Shown in pieces: positions 53,029 to 60,400 of a stretch of DNA of 64,000 bases. A program made the translations under genes and the position numbers. Below the pieces are notes generated by a model. The model ran no database searches. It was not told the DNA's origin and saw nothing but the letters and a program-made list of their open reading frames with translations. Numbering within the stretch: position 1 is the first letter of the stretch; each line of letters starts with the position of its first letter. Source of the stretch: Acidobacteriota bacterium (GTDB lineage Bacteria > Acidobacteriota > Terriglobia > Acidiferrales > UBA7541); assembly GCA_013289835.1 (NCBI GenBank), contig JABCZG010000002.1, forward strand, positions 124,001 to 188,000, in the 5' to 3' direction.

Positions 53029-53949
53029 ATGTCCATACGACCGGTGAAGAGGTTGATCAAGTCCAAACCGACAACGGAAGGCGCGGGGGTACACCTGCGG
53101 CGCGCGTTTGGTTTCGGGAACACGTCGGACTTTGATCCGTTTTTACTGCTGGATGATTTTCGCAATGATGTGCCGGAGGATTATTTGGCGGGATTCCCGT
53201 GGCATCCGCATCGCGGCATCGAGACGATTACGTATGTACTCGCGGGGACCGTGGAGCACGGCGACAGCATGGGGAACCACGGAGCGATCGCGGCGGGCGA
53301 CGTCCAATGGATGACAGCTGGCAGCGGCATCATTCACCAGGAAATGCCCAAGGGTGACCACGCCGGGCGGATGCACGGCTTTCAGCTGTGGGCCAATCTC
53401 CCATCGGCGCTGAAGATGACTGCGCCGCGCTATCAAGAGGTGAAGGCGCTCGATATTCCGGAAATCAAGGACGACGACGGCACGCATGTCCGCGTGGTGT
53501 GCGGGAAATTCTGGGGAAAGACCGGGCCCGTCGACGGCATCGCCGCCGATCCAATCTATCTGGACGTGTCCGTGCCGCCAGGGCATCGCAAAACGCTGCC
53601 CGTGGGCATCACGAGGCATGCGTTCGCGTATGTTTTTGCTGGTAACGGAAAGTTTTGCAACGCCTCGGAGCCCCTCTCCGTCCCGACGGAGCCAGTGAGC
53701 TGGGCGGACACCAAGCCGCCCGCGGAAGCCGACAATCGTTCTCTAGTGCTGTTTGACAGCGGCGACGAGTTGATGGTCCAGGCTGGCGACGAAGGCATCC
53801 GCTTCCTGCTGGTGTCCGGCAAGCCGCTCGAAGAGCCCGTAGCATGGTATGGCCCGATCGTGATGAACACCCAGGAACAGCTGCGTCAGGCCTTCAACGA
53901 ACTCGACAAGGGAACATTCCTGAAGCAGAAAACCGGCGCTGGCGCTTAG
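53029..53949 (+). CDS. pirin family protein
   Basis: 306 residues from the ATG at 53029, 5 bases after AAGGAGG; an upstream in-frame extension is not coding. The N-terminal cupin has the pirin metal motif FPWHPHRGIETITYVLAG, VEHGDSMGN and QWMTAGSGIIHQE. The C-terminal cupin-like half is present (VSVPPGHRKTLPV). Bacterial pirins can have quercetinase activity or regulate metabolism; the role here is not known. It lies just upstream of the DGPF/ECF42 locus and may share redox or flavonoid stress context, which is inference. Confidence 0.92.
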   Translation: MSIRPVKRLIKSKPTTEGAGVHLRRAFGFGNTSDFDPFLLLDDFRNDVPEDYLAGFPWHPHRGIETITYVLAGTVEHGDSMGNHGAIAAGDVQWMTAGSGIIHQEMPKGDHAGRMHGFQLWANLPSALKMTAPRYQEVKALDIPEIKDDDGTHVRVVCGKFWGKTGPVDGIAADPIYLDVSVPPGHRKTLPVGITRHAFAYVFAGNGKFCNASEPLSVPTEPVSWADTKPPAEADNRSLVLFDSGDELMVQAGDEGIRFLLVSGKPLEEPVAWYGPIVMNTQEQLRQAFNELDKGTFLKQKTGAGA

Positions 53950-53952
53950 GAA

Positions 53953-53979
53953 TGTCGATTTGAAGCGTCCCCGTTCGAC
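53953..53979 (+). promoter_or_regulatory. candidate ECF-type promoter of first DGPF gene
   Basis: TGTCGA (53953-53958) and TTCGAC (53974-53979), separated by 15 bases, are repeated with identical spacing before the second DGPF gene. This bipartite form fits an ECF sigma target. It sits 22 bases before the ATG. Confidence 0.55.
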
Positions 53980-54000
53980 TAGCCAACAGGAGGGACACCC

Positions 54001-54366
54001 ATGGAATTCCTGCTGCTGATCTACTACACGGAAGCCGAATGGGCAAAGTTGGCGCCCGCGGACCACGCTGCGCTGTATCAGGAATACGGACAACTCCGTG
54101 AAGAACTCACGGGAAAGGGCAAGTTCCTGGGAGGAAGCCAGCTGAGGCCAACGACAACGGCAACTTCGGTGCGCGTGCGGGACGGCAAACGGGTCGTGAC
54201 CGACGGGCCTTTTGCGGAAACCAAAGAGCAATTGGGCGGCTTTTTCCTCGTGAATGCAAGCGATCAGGACGAAGCCATCGCCATCGCCGCTCGAATCCCG
54301 TCCGCTCGCAACGGAACCATAGAAGTGAGGCAGCTGGCTGTCCGCGGGCAAGCCAAGCAAGCGTAG
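54001..54366 (+). CDS. DGPF/YCII domain protein 1
   Basis: 121 residues, starting after a strong AGGAGG. It has the YCII/DGPF-family pattern: MEFLLLIYYTEAEW, GGSQLRPTTTATSVRVRDGK, then VTDGPFAETKEQLGGFFLV (the DGPF motif), and a C-terminal EAIAIAARIPSARNGTIEVR. A ferredoxin-like barrel of unknown chemistry. Genes of this family are the standard neighbours and targets of ECF42 sigma factors, as seen here. Confidence 0.9.
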   Translation: MEFLLLIYYTEAEWAKLAPADHAALYQEYGQLREELTGKGKFLGGSQLRPTTTATSVRVRDGKRVVTDGPFAETKEQLGGFFLVNASDQDEAIAIAARIPSARNGTIEVRQLAVRGQAKQA

Positions 54367-54386
54367 CGGAAGCAGGCCGTTCGCGT

Positions 54387-54413
54387 TGTCGATATTCGGC
54401 GCTCCCGTTCGAC
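54387..54413 (+). promoter_or_regulatory. candidate ECF-type promoter of second DGPF gene
   Basis: TGTCGA (54387-54392) and TTCGAC (54408-54413) have the same 15-base spacing as at 53953-53979, and both are followed by TA and an AGGAGG leader. Repetition of the whole upstream unit suggests duplication of gene plus promoter. Confidence 0.55.
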
Positions 54414-54434
54414 TAACTTACAGGAGGCAACACC

Positions 54435-54800
54435 ATGCAATTTCTACTACTCATTTATAGCTCTGAAGCGGAAGTGGCCAAGATTTCTCAAGCGGAAATG
54501 GCTGCCATGCACGGGGAGTACTTCAAGTTCACCGAGGAAATCCAGAAGAGTGGCAACTACATCGGCGGGAATCCGCTGAAGCCGATCACCACCGCGACCA
54601 CCGTGCGCGTGCGCGATGCGAAGCGCGTCGTCACCGACGGCCCGTTTGCCGAAACCAAGGAGCAGCTGGGCGGATATTACCTGATCGAAGCCAGCGATTT
54701 GGATCAGGCCATCGCCGTCGCTGCCCGTATCCCTGGCGCTCGCTTCGGGTCCATCGAAGTGCGCCCCATCAGGCCCATCGGCCAAGCCGCGCAAGCCTAG
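54435..54800 (+). CDS. DGPF/YCII domain protein 2
   Basis: 121 residues, paralogous to the preceding gene, with the same length and motif order (MQFLLLIYSSEAEVAK, VTDGPFAETKEQLGGYYLIEASD, EVRPIRP). The AGGAGG ribosome binding site is 8 bases upstream. The two copies probably arose by tandem duplication; both keep the DGPF motif and the conserved His/Asp surroundings differ little. Function unknown. Confidence 0.9.
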   Translation: MQFLLLIYSSEAEVAKISQAEMAAMHGEYFKFTEEIQKSGNYIGGNPLKPITTATTVRVRDAKRVVTDGPFAETKEQLGGYYLIEASDLDQAIAVAARIPGARFGSIEVRPIRPIGQAAQA

Positions 54801-54897
54801 AAAATGCGCCGGGAGTTATTTCACGGCGCAGCCAATCTCAACCGTGGGCCGGACGTTGACAATCCCCTTGCCGCGGGGTGAGATAAATCCTCGCCCC

Positions 54898-56142
54898 ATG
54901 GATTTCGAAAAATTCCACCGGGAAGAGTCCGGCCGCATCCTCTCGACGCTCATTCGTCTCCTCGGCGATTTTGATCTCGCCGAGGAGATGCTGCAGGAGG
55001 CCTACGCCATTGCGCTGCAGAAATGGCCTACGGAGGGGACGCCCGCAAATCCGCGCGCGTGGCTGATCAGCACGGCGCGGCATAAAGCCATCGACCGTAT
55101 GCGGCGCAATCAGCGATTCGAGCGCAAGGCAGAGGAAATTGCGAAGACCAGCGAAATCGCCGCGCGGCCGGAGAGCGAGCGGGAAGAAGAAATGTTTGCC
55201 GATGACCGCTTGCGCTTGATCTTCACGTGTTGTCATCCTTCGCTGCCGATGGAGGCGCGGGTGGCGCTGACCCTTCGCACCGTTTGCGGAATCACTACCG
55301 AGGAAATCTCGCGCGCGTTTCTGGTTCCGCTGGCGACAATGGCGCAGCGCTTGGTCCGTGCGAAAGGGAAAATACGCGAAGCTGGGATTCCCTATCGCGT
55401 GCCGTTGAATGGAGAATTGCAAGACCGCCTCGACGGCGTATTGCTGGTCGTCTATTTGATTTTCAATGAAGGCTATCTCGCGAGTAGCGGCGATGCGTTG
55501 ATCCGCCGGGAGCTTTGCGCCGAAGCTATCCGGCTAGGACGTGTGCTGTGCAGTCTCCTTCCGAATCAGGCGGAGGCGCAAGCGTTGCTCGGGCTGATGC
55601 TGCTCCACGATTCACGGCGAGACGCGCGCGTGAGCGCTGACGGCGAATTGATTTTGCTGGAGGAACAAGACCGCAGTCTTTGGCACCGCGAGCAAATTCA
55701 GGAAGGCACAGGGCTAGTGGAATCGGCGCTGCGCCGCGGCGCGACGGGCGTGTACGCGCTGCAAGCTTCCATCGCCGCGCTGCACGCCAATGCGAAGACG
55801 GCGCAAGAAACAGACTGGCCGCAGATCGCAGGGTTGTATGACGTGCTATTAAGAACGCATCCGTCGCCGGTGATCGAAGTTAACCGCGCGGTGGCAGTGG
55901 CGATGGCTCGTTCCCTGGAAGAGGGACTCGCACTCCTCGACGAACTCGAGAAGCGGGAGGAGCTGAAAGAGTTTCATCTGTTGCCGGCAGCGCGGGCGGA
56001 TTTGTTGCGCCGTCTTGGGCGGGCGTCCGAAGCGGCAGAAGCCTACCGGCGTGCGCTGACGCTTGCGACCAACGACATCGAGCGCCGCTTCTTGCAGCGC
56101 CGGCTGGTAGAGATAGAAAGCCAGCGTGATGCGCAACTTTGA
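54898..56142 (+). CDS. ECF42-type RNA polymerase sigma factor with TPR-like C-terminal extension
   Basis: 414 residues from the ATG at 54898. Region 2 is in residues about 5-75 (EESGRILSTLIRLLGDFDLAEEMLQEAYAIALQKWP, then PRAWLISTARHKAIDRMRR), and region 4 is about 115-170 (TLRTVCGITTEEISRAFLVPLATMAQRLVRAKGKIR). A 230-residue C-terminal extension with helical repeats (LYDVLLRTHPSPVIEVNRAVAVAM) is diagnostic for ECF42, which needs the extension for activity and has no anti-sigma factor. Directly downstream of two DGPF genes carrying matching promoters, as expected for this group. Confidence 0.9.
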   Translation: MDFEKFHREESGRILSTLIRLLGDFDLAEEMLQEAYAIALQKWPTEGTPANPRAWLISTARHKAIDRMRRNQRFERKAEEIAKTSEIAARPESEREEEMFADDRLRLIFTCCHPSLPMEARVALTLRTVCGITTEEISRAFLVPLATMAQRLVRAKGKIREAGIPYRVPLNGELQDRLDGVLLVVYLIFNEGYLASSGDALIRRELCAEAIRLGRVLCSLLPNQAEAQALLGLMLLHDSRRDARVSADGELILLEEQDRSLWHREQIQEGTGLVESALRRGATGVYALQASIAALHANAKTAQETDWPQIAGLYDVLLRTHPSPVIEVNRAVAVAMARSLEEGLALLDELEKREELKEFHLLPAARADLLRRLGRASEAAEAYRRALTLATNDIERRFLQRRLVEIESQRDAQL

Positions 56143-56152
56143 ATGGCTTCGC

Positions 56153-58126
56153 TTACGGCGCGGTGACCAGCGGCAGCTCGATGAAGGTAGCTTGGCCGGG
56201 CGCGTGGTAGATGCGCTGGGTGGCTTTGCGAAAGTCGGCGGGCTTGGCCCAAAAAATGTTGGGGACGAAGGTTTGAGGATTGCGGTCGTACAGCGGGAAC
56301 CACGTGGACTGAATTTGCACCATGATGCGGTGGCCGGGCAGGAACACGTGATTGGCGGTGGGAAGCGCGAAGCGATACAGCAACGGCTTGTCCGGCGCGA
56401 GCGCCTTCGGCGTTTCGAGGCTTTCGCGGTACCGCCCGCGGAAAATGTCTGCGGCGACCATCAGTTGATAGCCGCCCATTTCCGGTTGCGCGCCGACTTC
56501 GTCGGGATAGAGGTCGATAAGCTTGACGACCCAGTCGGAATCTGTGCCGCTGGTGGAGGCGATGAGATTCGCGACGGCCTGCCCGCTGATTTTCACTGGC
56601 GCGGTCAGAGTGTCTGTGACGAAGGAGATGACATCGGGACGGCCGGAGATTTCGCGCTGATCGCTGGTAAGCCAGTTGTGCCAGGGCACGTTGCCGGCGA
56701 AGCCGACGGGAAAACTGGGGCGTCCGTTGAACGGGACGGGCTTGGCGGGATCGGAGACGTATTCGTCGAAAGAAGTTTCGCTCGCGGCGGGCGCGGTGAA
56801 GCTAAGTTTTGACCCAGCGTTGAGATACATCGGCGTCGGCTTTACCGAACAACCGCTGGCGCAACCGGCAGGCCAGGCAGGCAAGCGCCGCCAGGTGTTC
56901 GTCCCGGTTTCGAACGCCGTTACTGGGGCGACGTCGCTCTTCGGCGCATCGTCCTTCAAATAATGCGCGAGGAACGGCGCGAGAATCTCCCGCCGAAAGT
57001 ACAGCGCGGTATCGCTGTCGAATCGCACCGCGCCAAGCGCGCTGCCATCGCGAATTTCTTGCCCGTGATACCAGGGGCCGATGGCGAGAAACACTTTGTC
57101 GTTGCCGGTGTCTTTCGGTTTGACCGCTTTGTAGACGGCAATCGCGCCGTAAATGTCTTCCTGATCCCACAGGCTGGCGACCAGCATCATGGGAACTTTT
57201 AGTGGCTGCGCGGCGATGATCTTGTCCATCGCTTGCAGCTGCCAGAAGCTGTCATACGAGGGATGCTCGACGAGCTTGCGCCAGAAACCCACTTGTTCGA
57301 GGCCGCGGCTGCGGCCGAGTTCGCCGGCTGATCCCGCTTGCAGATACATATCGTAATCATCGTAATGGCTGGTCCACCAGAACTCGTCGTTCTTGCGCGT
57401 GGCATCCTGTTCATAGATGTACGGCAGATTCATTTCGCGAAAAGCGCCGTAGTGAAACCAGTCGTCGCCCATCCAGCCGTCCACCATGGGATTCATCGGC
57501 ACGGAAACTTTGAGCGCGGGATGCGGATTGACCAGCGCCATCAGCGGCGTGAAGCCGTCGTAGGAAATGCCGATGATGCCGACCTTGCCGTTGCTCTCTG
57601 GAATATTTTTCACCAGCCAATCAATGGTGTCGTACGTGTCGGTGGAGTGATCGACCGCCGTGGGATTGAGCGGTCCATGCAGCGGGCGGTTCATCACGTA
57701 GTCGCCTTCCGAGCCGTACTTGCCGCGGACGTCCTGCACCACGCGGATGTAGCCGCCTTCGAGGATCACCTCGAGCGCGTTGTCATAGCCATGCAGGCTG
57801 GGACCGAGATGCGAGCTGTGTTCGTGCGAGGTGAGATCGGTGGCGTCGTAGGGCGTACGCGTGAGAAGGATCGGCGCGTTCTTGGCGCCTCTCGGAACGA
57901 GGATTACGGTGTGCAGTTTCACGCCGTCGCGCATGGCGATCATCACGTCGCGGCGAGTGTAATCGAAACTCTGCGTGACGGGCGTGAATTGCGCCGGCAT
58001 TTCGCTCGGCAACGTAGTTGGAGCAGATGACGGCGGAGTTTGCGCGGAGGAAAGCTCAGTAAGGAAAAACACGCCAAAGAGCGGCGCGAGCAAAGCTAGA
58101 GTGCGAACGCGATGGATCGGCTTCAT
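56153..58126 (-). CDS. exported S15-family (CocE/NonD) serine hydrolase
   Basis: 657 residues from the ATG at 58124-58126, preceded by GAGGAAG; a longer frame to 58207 is unlikely. A signal peptide ends at SSAQ. The alpha/beta-hydrolase core has the LTRTPYDATD oxyanion region, nucleophile in GIIGISYDGF (about 190), and GPWYHG near 370. A C-terminal jelly-roll (PGQATFIELPL) is typical of X-Pro dipeptidyl-peptidase/CocE enzymes, which cleave acyl esters or peptides such as glutaryl compounds and cocaine-like esters. The native substrate is unknown. Convergent with the sigma gene (10-base gap). Confidence 0.9.
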   Translation of the reverse strand: MKPIHRVRTLALLAPLFGVFFLTELSSAQTPPSSAPTTLPSEMPAQFTPVTQSFDYTRRDVMIAMRDGVKLHTVILVPRGAKNAPILLTRTPYDATDLTSHEHSSHLGPSLHGYDNALEVILEGGYIRVVQDVRGKYGSEGDYVMNRPLHGPLNPTAVDHSTDTYDTIDWLVKNIPESNGKVGIIGISYDGFTPLMALVNPHPALKVSVPMNPMVDGWMGDDWFHYGAFREMNLPYIYEQDATRKNDEFWWTSHYDDYDMYLQAGSAGELGRSRGLEQVGFWRKLVEHPSYDSFWQLQAMDKIIAAQPLKVPMMLVASLWDQEDIYGAIAVYKAVKPKDTGNDKVFLAIGPWYHGQEIRDGSALGAVRFDSDTALYFRREILAPFLAHYLKDDAPKSDVAPVTAFETGTNTWRRLPAWPAGCASGCSVKPTPMYLNAGSKLSFTAPAASETSFDEYVSDPAKPVPFNGRPSFPVGFAGNVPWHNWLTSDQREISGRPDVISFVTDTLTAPVKISGQAVANLIASTSGTDSDWVVKLIDLYPDEVGAQPEMGGYQLMVAADIFRGRYRESLETPKALAPDKPLLYRFALPTANHVFLPGHRIMVQIQSTWFPLYDRNPQTFVPNIFWAKPADFRKATQRIYHAPGQATFIELPLVTAP

Positions 58127-58434
58127 CAATCTTCCTCGATGATGCGTGGAATAGCGCTGGATTATATCTCTGGATTGCTCCACCCGCCACTTTTGCCGTG
58201 ATACCATTTCCCAGGATGCTTCCTCCTACAAAAATGCGTTGTATTTCTGTGAACAGAGCTTCCCCGCGGGCTGAGCTCGACCAGCTGCGAATGCCTTGCG
58301 GACAACTGTACTTCGTCGGTGTTTACGGGATTCTCTGCCGAGAGTAAAATGATAGTGAGTTAAATTATTGCGGAACCCTCAGGGGATGTTGCAACGAAAC
58401 CAGTTGCATCCGCATTTTGCCAGGAGCAAACGAC
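58127..58434. other. divergent intergenic region upstream of acyl-CoA dehydrogenase
   Basis: 308 bases without a gene. It contains GAGTAAAATGATAGTGAG-like AT-rich sequence (58340-58360) and the operator-like palindrome listed at 58390-58408. No terminator found. Confidence 0.35.
58390..58408. promoter_or_regulatory. operator-like palindrome before acyl-CoA dehydrogenase
   Basis: TGCAAC (58390-58395) and GTTGCA (58403-58408) are perfect inverted arms spaced by 7 bases, 26 bases before the start codon. The position fits a TetR- or FadR-type fatty-acid repressor site; the regulator is not identified. Confidence 0.4.
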
Positions 58435-60234
58435 ATGGCTACCGCAACTCTGACAAAGCCCGCAGCAAGGGGAGGCAGCTTCCTCCTCGAATCGCCGCAG
58501 CCGGGCGATGTATTTACGCCTGCTGATTTGACGGACGATCAGAAGCTGATCGGGCAGACGGCGGAAGAATTTGTTCTCAAGGAAGTTTTTCCATTCATCA
58601 AGGATCTCGAAAACAAGAAGCCGGGGTTGATGCCCGAGCTGGTGAAAAAGGGCGGCGAAGTCGGCTTGATGGGCGGAGGCGTTCCCGAAGAGTACGGCGG
58701 CGCGGGGCTGGACAAGATCGCTACGACCGTTCTGACCGAAAAGCTTTCGATCTATGGCGGCTTCGCGGTGACCCACGGCGCACACGCCGGGATCGGCACG
58801 CTGCCGATCGTTTATTTCGGCACCGACGCGCAGAAGAAAAAGTATTTGCCGAAGCTCGCGACCGGCGAGTGGATCGGTGCGTACTGCCTTTCCGAGCCAC
58901 AGGCCGGTTCCGACGCGCAGAATTCGCTGACGCGCGCGGAGCTGAACGCTGAAGGCACGCACTACGTTCTGAACGGCCAGAAGATGTGGATCACCAACGG
59001 CGGGTTCGCCGACATCTACATCGTCTTCGCCAAGATTGACGGAGAAAAGTTCACCGCTTTCATCGTCGAGCGTACCTTCCCCGGCTTCAAGCCTGGGAAC
59101 GAAGAGCACAAAATGGGCATTCACGGCAGTTCGACGACGCCGATTTTCCTGGAGAACTGCAAAGTTCCAAAAGAAAATGTGCTGCACGAAATCGGCCGAG
59201 GCCACATTGTGGCGTTCAACATTTTGAATGCCGGGCGTTTCACGCTGGGCGCGTCATGCGTGGGCGGCTCGAAGAATGTGCTGGCCACGGCTTCGAAATA
59301 TACGAAAGAGCGCAAGGCGTTCAACAAGCAGATCGGCGAATTCGGCTTGATGAAAGAAAAGCTGGCGGAAATGGCCATTCAGATTTTCGCCGTGGAATCG
59401 ATGGTCTACCGCTCTTCCGGCAACATCGAAGCAGCCATGGTTGCGGCTTCCGGCTCCGGTGACAGGATTCAAAATTCGATGAAGGTTCTCGAGGAATACG
59501 CCATCGAAAGTTCCATCGCCAAAGTGTATGGCAGCGAAATGCTCGATTTCGTGGTGGACGAGGGCGTGCAAATTTTCGGCGGCTACGGCTTCCACGAAGA
59601 ATACCCCGTCTGCCGCGCCTATCGCGATTCGCGCATCAACCGCATCTTCGAAGGCACCAACGAAATCAACCGCATGTTGATTGTCCAAATGCTCTTGAAG
59701 CGCGCCATGGGTGGCCAGCTCCCGTTGATTCCCGCGGCCATGAAGCTCGCGGAGGAAATTCTCGCCGGGCCGTCCTTTGAGGAAGCGCCGGAAGGCGTCC
59801 TCGCCGACGAAGCGCGCGTCGTGGCCAATTGCAAGAAAATGTTCCTGCAAGCCGCCGGCGGCGCAGTACAAAAATTCCGCGAGAAACTGGCCGACGAGCA
59901 GGAACTCATCGGCGCACTTTCGAACGTGGTTATGGAAATTTACGCGATGGAATCGTGCTTGCTCCGCGCCCAGAAGGCCGCCGCAGGCAAGGGCGAATCC
60001 GCCACGCAGACCATGATTGACGCCGCGCGCGTCTTCATCAACGACGCCGCCGAGCGCGTCGAACACGACGCCAAGCGCGCCATCGCCGCCGTCAACGAAG
60101 GCGACATGCTCACCACGCAGATGGCCGTGCTCAAGCGCTTCGGAAAGCGCGCTCCCGTGGACACGATCGCCCTGCGTCGCCGCGTGGCCGCCGCCGTGCA
60201 GTCGCAAGACCGTTATTGCTTCGAAGGCCGCTGA
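58435..60234 (+). CDS. acyl-CoA dehydrogenase (FadE-like, about 600 residues)
   Basis: 599 residues from the ATG at 58435, 8 bases after AGGAG. The FAD enzyme catalysing the first step of beta-oxidation is recognisable: the N-terminal helical domain, AYCLSEPQAGSDAQNSLTRA, KMWITNGGFAD (middle domain), GRFTLGASCVGGSKN, and QIFGGYGFHEEYPVCRAYRDSRINRIFEGTNEINRMLI (base-containing region with catalytic Glu in FEGTNE). The about 180-residue C-terminal extension is that of the large (VLCAD/ACAD9- or YusJ-like) subgroup. Probable cytoplasmic fatty-acid degradation. Confidence 0.94.
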   Translation: MATATLTKPAARGGSFLLESPQPGDVFTPADLTDDQKLIGQTAEEFVLKEVFPFIKDLENKKPGLMPELVKKGGEVGLMGGGVPEEYGGAGLDKIATTVLTEKLSIYGGFAVTHGAHAGIGTLPIVYFGTDAQKKKYLPKLATGEWIGAYCLSEPQAGSDAQNSLTRAELNAEGTHYVLNGQKMWITNGGFADIYIVFAKIDGEKFTAFIVERTFPGFKPGNEEHKMGIHGSSTTPIFLENCKVPKENVLHEIGRGHIVAFNILNAGRFTLGASCVGGSKNVLATASKYTKERKAFNKQIGEFGLMKEKLAEMAIQIFAVESMVYRSSGNIEAAMVAASGSGDRIQNSMKVLEEYAIESSIAKVYGSEMLDFVVDEGVQIFGGYGFHEEYPVCRAYRDSRINRIFEGTNEINRMLIVQMLLKRAMGGQLPLIPAAMKLAEEILAGPSFEEAPEGVLADEARVVANCKKMFLQAAGGAVQKFREKLADEQELIGALSNVVMEIYAMESCLLRAQKAAAGKGESATQTMIDAARVFINDAAERVEHDAKRAIAAVNEGDMLTTQMAVLKRFGKRAPVDTIALRRRVAAAVQSQDRYCFEGR

Positions 60235-60400
60235 CAGAACTTCGCGCCGTCGAGCGACTTACAGCGAACGACCCTGGCTCTGCCGGGGGCGTTTAGTTTT
60301 GCGGTACGCCCGCCCGTGCATTTTTCCCTTCCTCCGCGAGTCTGCTCTAAACTTAAATGATTCATCGTGTAACCACTAATTTGGCAAGGAGCATCTGGGG

